Assembly: GCA_050008495.1 (NCBI GenBank)
Contig: JBEKMN010000058.1
Coordinates: forward strand, 1 to 64,000
Length of the DNA stretch: 64,000 bases
From: CAVROP01 sp050008495
Lineage (GTDB): Bacteria; Acidobacteriota; Terriglobia; UBA7540
Direction of reading: 5' to 3'
A program made the translations under genes and the position numbers. A model generated the notes under the pieces. The model made no database searches and had not been told where the DNA came from. It saw only the letters and a program-made list of their open reading frames with translations. Of this stretch, positions 17,983 to 26,663 are shown piece after piece; positions within the stretch are counted from its first letter, which is position 1; every line of letters begins with the position of its first letter.

Positions 17983-19143
17983 TCAATTCCGCACGAGCGC
18001 AACCACTTTTTCCGCCGCGTCCTTCATGTCGTCCGCGACGGTAAAGTTCATGCCTGACTCGCGTAGGAGTTGCTGCCCCAGTTCGACGTTCGTCCCTTTC
18101 AGCCGAACCACAACCGGCACTTTGGTTCCGAGGGACCGGACCGCCCCGATTACGCCATTCGTCACAATATCGCAGCGCATAATGCCGCCGAAGATGTTGA
18201 TGAGCACGGCGCGCACGTTGGCATCGCTCAAGATGATTTCGAAACCGTGGCGAACCTGTTCTTCGTTGGCGCCGCCGCCTACGTCCAGGAAATTGGCCGG
18301 GCACCCGCCGGCGTACTGAATGATATCCATGGTGGCCATGGCAAGCCCTGCGCCGTTCACCATGCATCCCACGTTGCCGTCCAGTCGGATGTAGTTCAAG
18401 CCATAATTCGAGGCTTTCATCTCCAGCGGGTCTTCCTCATCCAGGTCGCGCAGCTCGCGGATCTCGTTGTGTCTGTAAAGCGCGTTGTCGTCAAAATTCA
18501 TCTTGGCGTCGAGCGCCAGCAGGCGGCCGTTGCGAGTGAGCACAAAGGGATTGATCTCTACAAGGGAAGCGTCCGTGGCGATCATTGCCTGATACAGGCT
18601 GGAAAAGAAGCGCACAGCATCGTTCACCAGCTTCGCTTCCAGGCCGAGCCCGAAGGCCAGCTTGCGCGCCTGGAAAGGCTGCAAGCCCAGCGCAGGATCA
18701 ATGAACTCCTTCAAGATCCGTTCCGGATGCTCGGTAGCCACTACTTCGATTTCCACCCCACCCTCGATCGAGGCCATGAATACAGGGCGGGCAGTGGTAC
18801 GGTCAATCACCAAGCCCAGATAAAGTTCCCGCGCCACCTGCAGGCCTTCCTCAACCAGAAGACGCTTCACCACGCGCCCCTCGGGACCCGTTTGAATCGT
18901 GACCAGCTTCTTGCCGAGCAACTCTCCCGCGATGCGCTGAGCTTCATCCGGGTTGTGGGCCAACTTCACACCGCCCGCCTTGCCCCGGCCTCCCGCATGG
19001 ATCTGCGCCTTCACCACGACGGTTCCGCCCAATCGCTCCGCCACCGCGCGCGCTTCCTCGGGGCTAAAGGCAACTTCACCGCGCGGCGTGGCTACGCCGA
19101 ATTTTGCAAGTGTTTGCTTGGCTTGGTATTCGTGAATCTTCAT
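17983..19143 (-). CDS. sucC: Succinyl-CoA synthetase beta subunit (ADP/GDP-forming)
   Basis: ATP-grasp subunit that binds the nucleotide and succinate. The 386 residues show MKIHEYQAKQTLAKFGVATP, VVVKAQIHAGGRGKAGGVKLA, NPFVLTRNGRLLALDAKMNFDDNA and NIFGGIMRCDIVTNGV. Partner of SucD in the succinate thiokinase step of the TCA cycle. First gene of the leftward cluster sucC-sucD-ndk. Confidence 0.97.
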   Translation of the reverse strand: MKIHEYQAKQTLAKFGVATPRGEVAFSPEEARAVAERLGGTVVVKAQIHAGGRGKAGGVKLAHNPDEAQRIAGELLGKKLVTIQTGPEGRVVKRLLVEEGLQVARELYLGLVIDRTTARPVFMASIEGGVEIEVVATEHPERILKEFIDPALGLQPFQARKLAFGLGLEAKLVNDAVRFFSSLYQAMIATDASLVEINPFVLTRNGRLLALDAKMNFDDNALYRHNEIRELRDLDEEDPLEMKASNYGLNYIRLDGNVGCMVNGAGLAMATMDIIQYAGGCPANFLDVGGGANEEQVRHGFEIILSDANVRAVLINIFGGIMRCDIVTNGVIGAVRSLGTKVPVVVRLKGTNVELGQQLLRESGMNFTVADDMKDAAEKVVALVRN

Positions 19144-19372
19144 AGTGGTCCGTTGTCAGTCGTCCGTTGTCGACACTTGGTGTACAGTTGTTTACGCAAC
19201 CGTCGACGGCGTTAGAGGATTGCAATTAACCGGTAATCTGGCAGTATATGAAATGGGGAGCCTAATTGCAATGCGCGCACGATTTCGTATCCTGTTGGAA
19301 GTCGTGGCGATCTTCAATCGGAAGGCCTGAGTACGGGAGGCAACGGGCGACGGACAACGGACGCGTGAAGCC
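19144..19372. repeat. sucC-trpD divergent region with GTCCGT words and a 10-bp inverted repeat
   Basis: GTCCGTTGTCAGTCGTCCG at 19147-19170 is a degenerate word repeat. ATTGCAATTA at 19219-19228 and its exact complement TAATTGCAAT at 19263-19272 bracket 34 bases including TATATGA. It could be an operator pair or the ends of a small insertion. No convincing gene is present. Confidence 0.5.
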
Positions 19373-20428
19373 ATGGAAATCCGCGAAACCATCGAAAAGC
19401 TGGAATGCCGCCAACACCTCAGCCGGGCCGAGGCTGGGGCGGTGATGGAGCGCCTCCTGTCAGGCTCCCTGCCCGACGAGGAGATCGTCAGCTTCCTCGC
19501 GGCCTTGCGGGACAAGGGCGAGCAGGCTGAGGAACTGGTCGGGTTCGCGCAGGTGATGCGAGTTCACGCTGCCGAAGGCTTGCGCCAGGCGGGAGTTGAT
19601 CTGGAGGCGCTGCGGGGAGGCAGCCCCTTGCTCGACACCTGTGGAACCGGCGGCGATGGTCACGCCACGTTCAACGTCTCGACGGCGGTGGCGCTGGTGG
19701 CCGCAGCCGGCGGGGTCCGCGTGGCCAAGCACGGCAATCGTTCCATCTCGAGCCGCTGCGGCAGCGCGGATGTGCTGGAAGCCCTCGGCGTCTCGCTCAA
19801 CCTGCCGTACGCCCGCATCCCCGACTGCCTGGAAGAAGTGGGTATGGTTTTTCTGTTTGCGCCCAGCCTCCACGCGGCCATGAAGCACGTGATGAATGCA
19901 CGGCGGGCTCTGAAGACAAAATCCGTTTTTAACCTGCTGGGGCCGCTTACAAATCCGCTTCGCGCCTCCGTCCAGCTCGTCGGAGTCTACGATGCGTCGC
20001 GCACGGAGATGATGGCGCGCGCCCTGGGCGCCGTCGGTACCGAGCGCGCTTTCGTGGTGACGGGCTGCGACGGCATGGACGAGATCACTCTCTCCGGCCC
20101 GACGCAACTCTCCTCTTTCAATGCCGAAGAGGTCGAGACGCGCGACGTGACCCCGGAAGAGTTTGGCTTGGCGCGGACGCCCCTCGCGGCACTGCGCGGC
20201 GGAGACGCAACGACCAACGCCCGGCTTACACTATCCGTCCTTCGAGGCGAGGGCGGTCCACGCAGGGATGTGGTGCTCGCCAACGCTGCCGCGGCGTTTG
20301 TGGTGGCGACCAAGGCGGCAGACTTTCTCCACGGCGTTGCCATGGCCGCCGCAGTTATTGACTCCGGCCGCGCACTCGAGACACTACAGAGACTGGTGGA
20401 CTTTACGCAGCGGAACAAGAGCCATTGA
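19373..20428 (+). CDS. trpD: Anthranilate phosphoribosyltransferase
   Basis: Second step of tryptophan synthesis: anthranilate plus PRPP to phosphoribosylanthranilate. The 351 residues have the PRPP-binding LLDTCGTGGDGHATFNVST, AKHGNRSISSRCGSADVLEALG and VFNLLGPLTNPL. The ATG at 19373 has only a weak Shine-Dalgarno. The only other tryptophan-type gene in the window is trpG on the opposite strand downstream, so this is not a classical trp operon. Confidence 0.96.
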   Translation: MEIRETIEKLECRQHLSRAEAGAVMERLLSGSLPDEEIVSFLAALRDKGEQAEELVGFAQVMRVHAAEGLRQAGVDLEALRGGSPLLDTCGTGGDGHATFNVSTAVALVAAAGGVRVAKHGNRSISSRCGSADVLEALGVSLNLPYARIPDCLEEVGMVFLFAPSLHAAMKHVMNARRALKTKSVFNLLGPLTNPLRASVQLVGVYDASRTEMMARALGAVGTERAFVVTGCDGMDEITLSGPTQLSSFNAEEVETRDVTPEEFGLARTPLAALRGGDATTNARLTLSVLRGEGGPRRDVVLANAAAAFVVATKAADFLHGVAMAAAVIDSGRALETLQRLVDFTQRNKSH

Positions 20429-20598
20429 TTCATTGAGCCATCAAATCCTTGGTTCATTGCGCTGTCGCATCACCGCTCGCTCCCCCTTCGTATGTCATCC
20501 TGAGCGAAGCGAAGGATCTCGGTAGTTCGTCGCTAGCGTTAGAATCCCAAGACAACTACTGACAACGGACCACGGACAACGGACGGCCCGCGGCAACG
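20429..20598. repeat. Repeat-rich spacer between trpD and trpG
   Basis: GATTCATT words at 20425-20455, a half copy of the GTCATCCTGAGCGAAGCG element at 20494-20520, and GACAACGGACCACGGACAAC words at 20556-20583. These are three repeat types in one spacer between convergent genes. No gene. Confidence 0.65.
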
Positions 20599-21162
20599 CT
20601 ACATCTTCAGGAAATTGGCGAGCAACTGCCTTCCCGGCTGCGTGAGGATCGATTCGGGATGAAATTGAACCCCTTCGATCTTCATGTGGCGGTGCCGCAG
20701 GCCCATGATCAGGCCGTCGGGTGAGGTGGCGGAGATTTCAAGGCAGGGTGGGAGGCCCTCGCGTTCCACGATCAGCGAATGGTAACGAGTGGCCTCGAAA
20801 GGATTCGGCAGGCCTTCGAAAATAGTCTTGCCGTCGTGATGCACCTGGCTGATCTTGCCATGCATCAGTTCCGGCGCCCGGATGACCTTGCCACCGAAGG
20901 CTTGTCCGATGGCTTGATGCCCGAGGCACACTCCCAGAATAGGAACACAGCCCGCCAGCTTGTCGATTACCTCCAGGCAGATTCCTGCTTCGTTGGGAGT
21001 CTTGGGACCGGGTGAGATGACAATCGCACTGGGCAACTCTTTTTGGATTTCATCTACGGTGGTCTGGTCGTTTCGAACCACACGCATTTCCGCGCCCAGT
21101 TCACCTAAATATTGGACCAGGTTGTAGGTGAAAGAATCGTAATTGTCGATGATGAGAATCAT
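20599..21162 (-). CDS. trpG: Anthranilate synthase / aminodeoxychorismate synthase glutamine amidotransferase subunit
   Basis: Class I glutaminase that supplies ammonia to TrpE or PabB. The 187 residues open with MILIIDNYDSFTYNLVQYL and carry the nucleophile in GVCLGHQAIGQAFGG and the catalytic triad end GVQFHPESILT. The ATG at 21162 is chosen over an upstream open frame that would add 46 unrelated residues. No trpE or pabB is adjacent, so use for tryptophan or folate is open (such proteins are often shared). Convergent with trpD. Confidence 0.93.
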   Translation of the reverse strand: MILIIDNYDSFTYNLVQYLGELGAEMRVVRNDQTTVDEIQKELPSAIVISPGPKTPNEAGICLEVIDKLAGCVPILGVCLGHQAIGQAFGGKVIRAPELMHGKISQVHHDGKTIFEGLPNPFEATRYHSLIVEREGLPPCLEISATSPDGLIMGLRHRHMKIEGVQFHPESILTQPGRQLLANFLKM

Positions 21163-21238
21163 TCCCCAAGCCCCTTCAAATTCATTATAGTTGGAACTTG
21201 CTTTTTGGGTTTTAGATTTTGGATTGGCGGAGGCGAAG

Positions 21239-22153
21239 ATGCCACGAACCAAACGGCGGGAATTCCTGAAGTCGGGTATTGTTTCAGCAGCCGGAATCAC
21301 CGGAATTGCCAGAAGTGCGGAGGCCCTCTCCTGGCCCTCAGTACCCTTTGCGGCTGAGGCAGCCGGAACGCCCCCGCCATTTCATCTCGGCCTGGTGACG
21401 TACAATTTGGCGGCGAACTGGGACATTGAAACCATTGTCAAAAATTGCGAGCAAACAGGCTTTGTGGGTGCGGAACTGCGCACCACACACAAGCACGGAG
21501 TCGAACCCTCCCTCAGCAAGCCGCAACGCGAGGAGGTGAAGAAGCGCTTTGCCGATTCGAAGGTGCGCCTCGTCAGCCTGGGGACGACCTGCGAATATGA
21601 GTCGCCGGAAGCTGCCACGGTCGAGAGGAACATCGAAGAAACGCGCCGCTGGTGCGAACTAGCGCAAGATCTGGGCTGCCTGGGTGTGAAGGTGCGCCCC
21701 AACGGATTCCCGCGCGACGTTCCGCACGAGCAGACTCTCGAGCAGATCGGCCATGCGCTGGCCAAATGCGGAGACATAGCGCGCGATCACGGCGTTGAAA
21801 TCTGGATGGAAGTTCACGGCGAGGGCACTCAGATCCCCGCCAACGCTCATCAGATTCTCTCCGCCGCCAACCACCCGTTGGTCGGCGCCTGCTGGAATTC
21901 CAATCCCACCGACGTGGAGAACGGCTCGGTTCGGAAGAGTTTTGAGCTGTTGAAACCTTGGATTCGCAGTTGCCATATCAATAACCTGGACAATGCAGCT
22001 TATCCCTGGCATGAGCTCTTCACCTTATTCCGATCCGTCAACTTCGAGCGCTACACGTTCGCCGAGGTTGGTGAACCGAGCTGCGAGCCCCTGCGCTTCA
22101 TGAGCTACTACCACGCCGTGTGGGATTACCATGCGGGACAGGGCAGACCGTGA
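21239..22153 (+). CDS. Tat-exported sugar phosphate isomerase/epimerase-like TIM barrel
   Basis: The 304-residue protein belongs to the AP-endonuclease-2/xylose-isomerase-like superfamily. It opens with a twin-arginine-type signal (KRREFLKSGIVSAAGITG), then FHLGLVTYNLAANWDIETIV, EIWMEVHGEG and HINNLDNAAYPWHELF with typical metal-binding E/H positions. The ATG at 21239 follows GGAGG. Family members interconvert or epimerise sugars; the substrate is unknown. The export signal points to periplasmic sugar processing. It fits the other Tat-tagged sugar proteins in this window. Confidence 0.82.
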   Translation: MPRTKRREFLKSGIVSAAGITGIARSAEALSWPSVPFAAEAAGTPPPFHLGLVTYNLAANWDIETIVKNCEQTGFVGAELRTTHKHGVEPSLSKPQREEVKKRFADSKVRLVSLGTTCEYESPEAATVERNIEETRRWCELAQDLGCLGVKVRPNGFPRDVPHEQTLEQIGHALAKCGDIARDHGVEIWMEVHGEGTQIPANAHQILSAANHPLVGACWNSNPTDVENGSVRKSFELLKPWIRSCHINNLDNAAYPWHELFTLFRSVNFERYTFAEVGEPSCEPLRFMSYYHAVWDYHAGQGRP

Positions 22154-22214
22154 GAAGGCAGTAGGCAGTTGGCAGTAGGTCAATTCTTTCTGGAGGGCGC
22201 GTTAGACCCGAGAC

Positions 22215-22859
22215 ATGAAAGCTCACACTTGCCATCTTCTCTTGCTTGCTGTTATCTCGATCTTGCTCGCGGCTGCAGTGAGCATTCTGGCCAATGACGA
22301 CCAACCCGTAAGCGCAATACCAGCACTTGTTTCCATTAGATACTGCGACGGGGACACGCAGGTGTATTCAGTGTGGCTCAAGCTGCGGGTGAAATTCGTT
22401 AATCGAACAAACAAAACCTTAATACTCGACAAGGAGATCGGAAAAGCCTGGTACGGCGAGAAGGTAGCGCGAAGCGTGGAAGATCTTGCAGCCGGCAGGT
22501 ACGAATACAATCCCAACATCGATTGGGTCTTCAGCAAGAAAGATGATCTACCTGCTGTGCCGAGTGCCGACGCTCCAGGGTCGGATTTTGCATTGCTTGT
22601 CCCCGGCCACACCTTCAATAGTGAAGTTAATATCACCGTATTTGCTCAGTACGAGAACCCAAAAAGTTTCGCAGGTTCGATTAGGCCAGGAGTTCATGTC
22701 CTCCAACTGGAACTCTCTGCATGGGATCACCCTGGCAAGGCCTCTGTATATGCGAATTCATGGCGAAAACTCGGAGAGCTTGTAACGGGAGTGATTAAGA
22801 CTGAGCCGTTGGAGATACGGATACCTTCGAATCCTGAGGTTGAGCGCGGCTGCAAGTAA
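22215..22859 (+). CDS. Secreted hypothetical protein
   Basis: 214 residues with a clear N-terminal signal (MKAHTCHLLLLAVISILLAAAVSILA). The mature part reads like a beta-rich domain: LKLRVKFVNRTNKTLILDK and PGVHVLQLELSAWDHPGKAS. No known family recognised. The Shine-Dalgarno is poor (GGAGGG lies far upstream). Composition is slightly less GC-rich than its neighbours. Confidence 0.65.
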   Translation: MKAHTCHLLLLAVISILLAAAVSILANDDQPVSAIPALVSIRYCDGDTQVYSVWLKLRVKFVNRTNKTLILDKEIGKAWYGEKVARSVEDLAAGRYEYNPNIDWVFSKKDDLPAVPSADAPGSDFALLVPGHTFNSEVNITVFAQYENPKSFAGSIRPGVHVLQLELSAWDHPGKASVYANSWRKLGELVTGVIKTEPLEIRIPSNPEVERGCK

Positions 22860-22947
22860 ACCGATCTCTCTTCACGTGGCGCTTTCATCAGCCGCCGCAG
22901 GCCGGGCGAGGGGTCCCCACGTCGCAGAGGACAAGTCGAGAATTCTC

Positions 22948-22976
22948 TTGACCTTCGCTTTTCATTCGCCTAGGAT
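22948..22976 (+). promoter_or_regulatory. Sigma-70-like promoter of the DinB-like gene
   Basis: TTGACC at 22948-22953, a 17-base spacer, TAGGAT at 22971-22976. Initiation is expected near 22983, 33 bases before the ATG. Confidence 0.5.
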
Positions 22977-23015
22977 GAGAGTTGACAGCAACCACACCAG
23001 CCTATGGAGGATTAC

Positions 23016-23513
23016 ATGACGATCAGCGAAGCGCTTCTGCCTGAGTTGGACGAGGAGATTACCAAGACACGCAAGACCCTGGAGCGGGTCCCCGAGAAAG
23101 CAGACTTCGTTCCGCATCCCAAGTCGATGCCGCTCGGCAAGCTGGCGCCCCACGTGGCCGAGCTTGGCGGCTTCGGCCTCATGGTGCTTACTACCCCCAA
23201 GGTGGACTTTTCCGCGGGCAGCTATAAGCCATTGCCTTTCGAATCCGCGGCCCAACTCGTCAAGGTATTCGACGACGGCGCGGCCAAGGTCCGGCAGGCG
23301 CTCATCGACACACCCGATGAGGCTTGGAAGGAGAACTGGATCCTCGCTTTCGAGGGCAAGGCCATTTTTGAGGGGCCTCGGTTTCTGGCCTACCGGCAGA
23401 TGTTCCTCAATCACCTTGTCCACCATCGCGCCCAACTCGGCGTCTACCTGCGTTTGAACGGCATTCCGGTACCCGCCATCTACGGACCGTCCGCCGACGA
23501 GCCCTGGGGATGA
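23016..23513 (+). CDS. DinB-family (DUF1569-like) protein
   Basis: 165-residue four-helix-bundle protein of the DinB/YfiT-like metalloenzyme superfamily. The C-terminal HLVHHRAQLGVYLRLNGIPVP carries the histidine triad region, with another histidine in KLAPHVAEL. The relatives are often thiol S-transferases using bacillithiol or mycothiol, or unknown; substrate not deducible. The ATG at 23016 has GGAGG five bases upstream; an in-frame ATG at 23004 lies upstream of the Shine-Dalgarno and is rejected. Confidence 0.85.
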   Translation: MTISEALLPELDEEITKTRKTLERVPEKADFVPHPKSMPLGKLAPHVAELGGFGLMVLTTPKVDFSAGSYKPLPFESAAQLVKVFDDGAAKVRQALIDTPDEAWKENWILAFEGKAIFEGPRFLAYRQMFLNHLVHHRAQLGVYLRLNGIPVPAIYGPSADEPWG

Positions 23514-23525
23514 TCAAATTACTCC

Positions 23526-23553
23526 GTAGGGGCACGCCATGGCGTGCCCCTAC
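23526..23553. repeat. Perfect 28-bp palindrome (GTAGGGGCACGCCA / TGGCGTGCCCCTAC)
   Basis: Every base of 23526-23539 pairs with 23540-23553. A partial repeat (GCGCCATGGCGTGTC) follows. Reference copy of a family also seen at 16540, 42179, 51530 and inside uvrA. It could form a cruciform or a strong RNA hairpin between converging genes. Confidence 0.85.
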
Positions 23554-23597
23554 ACGCGCCATGGCGTGTCTCTGTGCGAGGGTGATGGGTCCGCGAT

Positions 23598-26159
23598 CTA
23601 CGCCGGCTCGATCTTGTATCGCTCCCCTCTCTGCGTAGCAAACTGTACGATTTCTCCTCTCACCGCAACGGCGATCGGCCGGCTATCGCTCGCGCGCGTT
23701 ACCTTGGGCTGCGCATTGGGCCAGGGATTGACCAGCTTCGCCGTTGCACCTTTTTCGCTAAGCATCGTCACCTGTGAAACCGTTTTGCCATCGTAGGAGG
23801 CGCTAAGCAGGAAGGCCCCGAATGTGCGAAGGTCCCGGAAGCGCGCTCCTCCCAATCCCTGCGTGTTGGGAAAGAGGCGGATCGCCCCTGAGAAGCTCTG
23901 GAGCATGCACTCATTGAGCACAGCAGGCAGCGAAAGATTTTCCGTCCAAACGCCCATGCGCATCATGAAATCATAGTCAACGCCATCATTGTACCGGCCG
24001 TCGATCTGGCGGACACGGTCGTTGGCAATGCCGTTGGGCAACTGGCAGTAGCGCACCTCGTGCTTGAACCATTGGACATCCAGCATCCCCAACCGTGCGC
24101 GGATCAGGGGCTGATAGACAAGATCATTGCCTCCTTCCAAGCGAATGGTGCGCGCCGTGCGCCGGGCGATTTCCAACTGCTCTTCGTTGCGCCCCATCCC
24201 GACCTGATCTCCCGGAAAAACAGGGGCAAGTGTCACCGGGATATTGTAAACGTGCTCTGGTGGAGCATTAAGCACATCCAGCCACACTTCGCCATAGGGC
24301 CCCTGGGTTTTCGGGTAGGCGGCCAGATTGTTGCGGACCTCCGCCCATCGTTCGCGCTCGCCTTCGTCGACATTGAGGATCTTGGAGGCCTCGAGGACGG
24401 CATCGAGCAAGAACTGCACCATGGCCAAGTCCATAATGCAATCTCGATTGAGGCGGAAGTCCACCGTGCAGCCCCAATTTTCGGGCGAGGCCGAAGGCGC
24501 AATATGGTATTTGCCGTCGGCCCCCTTTTTCACGAAGGCGACCACAAAATCGGTGGCGGCGCGGAAAATGGGATAGACCCGTTGCAGAAACTGCTTGTCG
24601 AGTGTGTACAGGTATTGCCACCACAGGCTCTGCACCGTCCAAGGCGTCTCGCAGACTTCGTAGCCCCAAGGCGGCGCCGGGTAAGGCACCACCTGGCTCG
24701 GCACCGGATACGCGGAGTGCGGGAAGAAGGCGCCCGGCAATCCGAATTTCTCGCGGGCGTAGTTCCGGGCCATCGGCAGCAGGCTTTCGACCACTTCCAC
24801 ATAGGGAAGGTTCTGGTCCACATGATTGCTTGAAAACACTCCCCAGAAGACCTGCTGGGTGTTGTAGTTCATGTGATAGTCGCCATGCCAGGCAGTGCCG
24901 ATCTTGCCGCTCGTCCAGTTGCCGAACAAGCCCGGGGCCACTTTCCCATCCCGCAGGCAGCAGGCCAGCAAGTATTGGTTGTGGTACCAAATCTTCTCCA
25001 GTTGCCGGTCCTCAAATTCGACGGCAGAGCGCGACCAGAAACCCTTCCAGCCGTCTTCCGTGTCCCGCTGGAGTTGCTTCACGGGGATTTGCGCCAACCG
25101 CACCGCCTCGCTGCGGGCAAAGGCCACGTTATCCGCGTGGTCGCGCGGAGTGAAAAGCGTAAGGTCGAGGCGGAAAGGCTGGTCCATCTGGCTGCGCAAG
25201 AAAACACACGGTGGGCCGTCGAAGTCCCAGTACGTTTCCTTGCTTCCCGGCCCCAGTTTTCCCAGCCGATTCTGGGTTTCTGCAAGACCTTCGATCAACC
25301 AGGAGCCTTGCATACGTCCATTCAAAGCGAAGCTGCGGTCCTTCGCTGTGCGAGGTGGATTCGGGTTCTCAGGTGTAGGCACCGTCGCCGGAAAATGCTG
25401 ATAGGCGGAGAACTCGGAGAAACCCGCGCCCGCCTTGCCGTCAAGTTCAGGCGGCGGAAGTTTAGCCGAGGCATCAAGATTGGGGCAGTAGGAGATTGAG
25501 ACGAAGGGCGCGGGCTCGTCGCTGGAAACTGAAACGTGCCCGGAGTTCCAGTTTACGAAACAGCGCAACGTCAATTTGCGACGCTGGCCGCGCAGGTCGT
25601 CGCATTCGAGTTCGAGCGTATAGAGTCCATTCGACGGGTCAAGCACTTGCCTGGCGACGCGCACTTTTCGCGAGTCCCAGTGAATCCACACAATGCCGCA
25701 AGGCCACGGGCGCGGCCAGGATTTCGCATACGAGGAAGTTACTTTCTGGGTGTATTCGCGGAAGAAGTCGATGCCATATTCCATATAGAACATGTCAGGC
25801 TTGCCCTGTCGCTTGGCCTCCTCGCTGGCCCGCTCCCAGAGCTTCAGCAGTTCGTTAAACGGTAACACATGCTGGTAGTGATCCTCGCTCACCCGGATGT
25901 CCCAGGAGTCTTCCTTGCCCAGGTGGAGGGCCAGCGCGTCCGGGCGCACCGTGACGCAGAGTCCAATGTCACCGTTACCCAGGAGCATGCCCTCGAAGAA
26001 ATTCGGCGTGGGCAGGTCGCGAATAATCTGATGGCGCTTGGCGATGATAAATCCGTCCAGATCAGCCTCGTCGGTCACCGGACGAGCGTTGGCCGGCAGC
26101 ACTCCTGCGGCGGCCGTGGCGGCGCTTGCTTGCAGAAATCTTCTTCGGTTGGTTTTCAC
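23598..26159 (-). CDS. Tat-exported GH95-like glycoside hydrolase (alpha-L-fucosidase 2-type)
   Basis: 853 residues with a twin-arginine signal (TNRRRFLQASAATAAAG). A beta-rich N-terminal domain comes first, then an (alpha/alpha)6-type catalytic domain with GLFGNWTSGKIGTAWHGDYH, MNYNTQQVFWGVFSSN and PGAFFPHSAYPVP, and a C-terminal beta domain. It resembles the GH95 family (fucosidases/galactosidases), distantly; the canonical Asn-Asp catalytic positions cannot be assigned by eye. The start is GTG at 26159 with GGAGG six bases upstream. It has no visible partner transporter. Confidence 0.75.
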   Translation of the reverse strand: MKTNRRRFLQASAATAAAGVLPANARPVTDEADLDGFIIAKRHQIIRDLPTPNFFEGMLLGNGDIGLCVTVRPDALALHLGKEDSWDIRVSEDHYQHVLPFNELLKLWERASEEAKRQGKPDMFYMEYGIDFFREYTQKVTSSYAKSWPRPWPCGIVWIHWDSRKVRVARQVLDPSNGLYTLELECDDLRGQRRKLTLRCFVNWNSGHVSVSSDEPAPFVSISYCPNLDASAKLPPPELDGKAGAGFSEFSAYQHFPATVPTPENPNPPRTAKDRSFALNGRMQGSWLIEGLAETQNRLGKLGPGSKETYWDFDGPPCVFLRSQMDQPFRLDLTLFTPRDHADNVAFARSEAVRLAQIPVKQLQRDTEDGWKGFWSRSAVEFEDRQLEKIWYHNQYLLACCLRDGKVAPGLFGNWTSGKIGTAWHGDYHMNYNTQQVFWGVFSSNHVDQNLPYVEVVESLLPMARNYAREKFGLPGAFFPHSAYPVPSQVVPYPAPPWGYEVCETPWTVQSLWWQYLYTLDKQFLQRVYPIFRAATDFVVAFVKKGADGKYHIAPSASPENWGCTVDFRLNRDCIMDLAMVQFLLDAVLEASKILNVDEGERERWAEVRNNLAAYPKTQGPYGEVWLDVLNAPPEHVYNIPVTLAPVFPGDQVGMGRNEEQLEIARRTARTIRLEGGNDLVYQPLIRARLGMLDVQWFKHEVRYCQLPNGIANDRVRQIDGRYNDGVDYDFMMRMGVWTENLSLPAVLNECMLQSFSGAIRLFPNTQGLGGARFRDLRTFGAFLLSASYDGKTVSQVTMLSEKGATAKLVNPWPNAQPKVTRASDSRPIAVAVRGEIVQFATQRGERYKIEPA

Positions 26160-26663
26160 GCAGGACCTCCAGATAGTGTTGTTCAAGGCGCATATAGTAT
26201 CACCGCTCGCGTGACAGTGGCAGCGCTCGTGGCCGTCCCGCTGAGGAACGGTTAACGGAAGCTTGCAGTCATCCTGAGCGAAGCGAAGGATCTCTGCGGT
26301 TGCTGTTCACCCCAACTGCTAAAGGACAACTGCAGGGATCCTTCGCTTCGCTCAGGATGACAGCAGTAGGTATTTCAAAGCTGCTGCTCATGTCCGAAGG
26401 GCCGGTCCGGGCTTCCAGGATGTACCCGTCCGCGCGACCGTTTCTGCGGGGCGGACATTGTGCCCCGTGGGGCTGATGTGGCATAAGAGACAATTGGCCG
26501 CTGCTGAAGGGAAAACCCTGCAGAGCGGCCCCACATCGAATTAAAAGGATAATGCATTCGATGTTGTGACACATTCCATTCATCCTTGGCCAAGGACTGC
26601 GTTGCTTTCCTCCGTAGTCCGTATGCGCACTATGCTCAATCTTCCTGAGAGGCTAAACTCGGA
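26160..26663. other. 504-base divergent spacer
   Basis: Contains the long inverted repeat at 26268-26361. The rest (26362-26663) shows no gene; it presumably holds the promoter of the 868-residue exported protein. Confidence 0.5.
26268..26361. repeat. 94-bp element with 25-bp perfect inverted ends (GTCATCCTGAGCGAAGCG...)
   Basis: Left arm 26268-26292 and right arm 26337-26361 are exact reverse complements (25 bp), with a 44-base spacer. It is the best copy of a family represented at 20494 (half), 31224, 48484 (half) and inside uvrA at 57567. It looks like a small non-coding palindromic mobile-type repeat. Confidence 0.85.

Noticed and set aside
18070..19215. 381-codon open frame antisense to sucC
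   Set aside because: Antisense shadow of a highly conserved gene; no ribosome-binding site or homology.
19145..19330. Small frame upstream of trpD
   Set aside because: Starts in word-repeat DNA, includes the inverted repeat, and has no recognisable product or Shine-Dalgarno.
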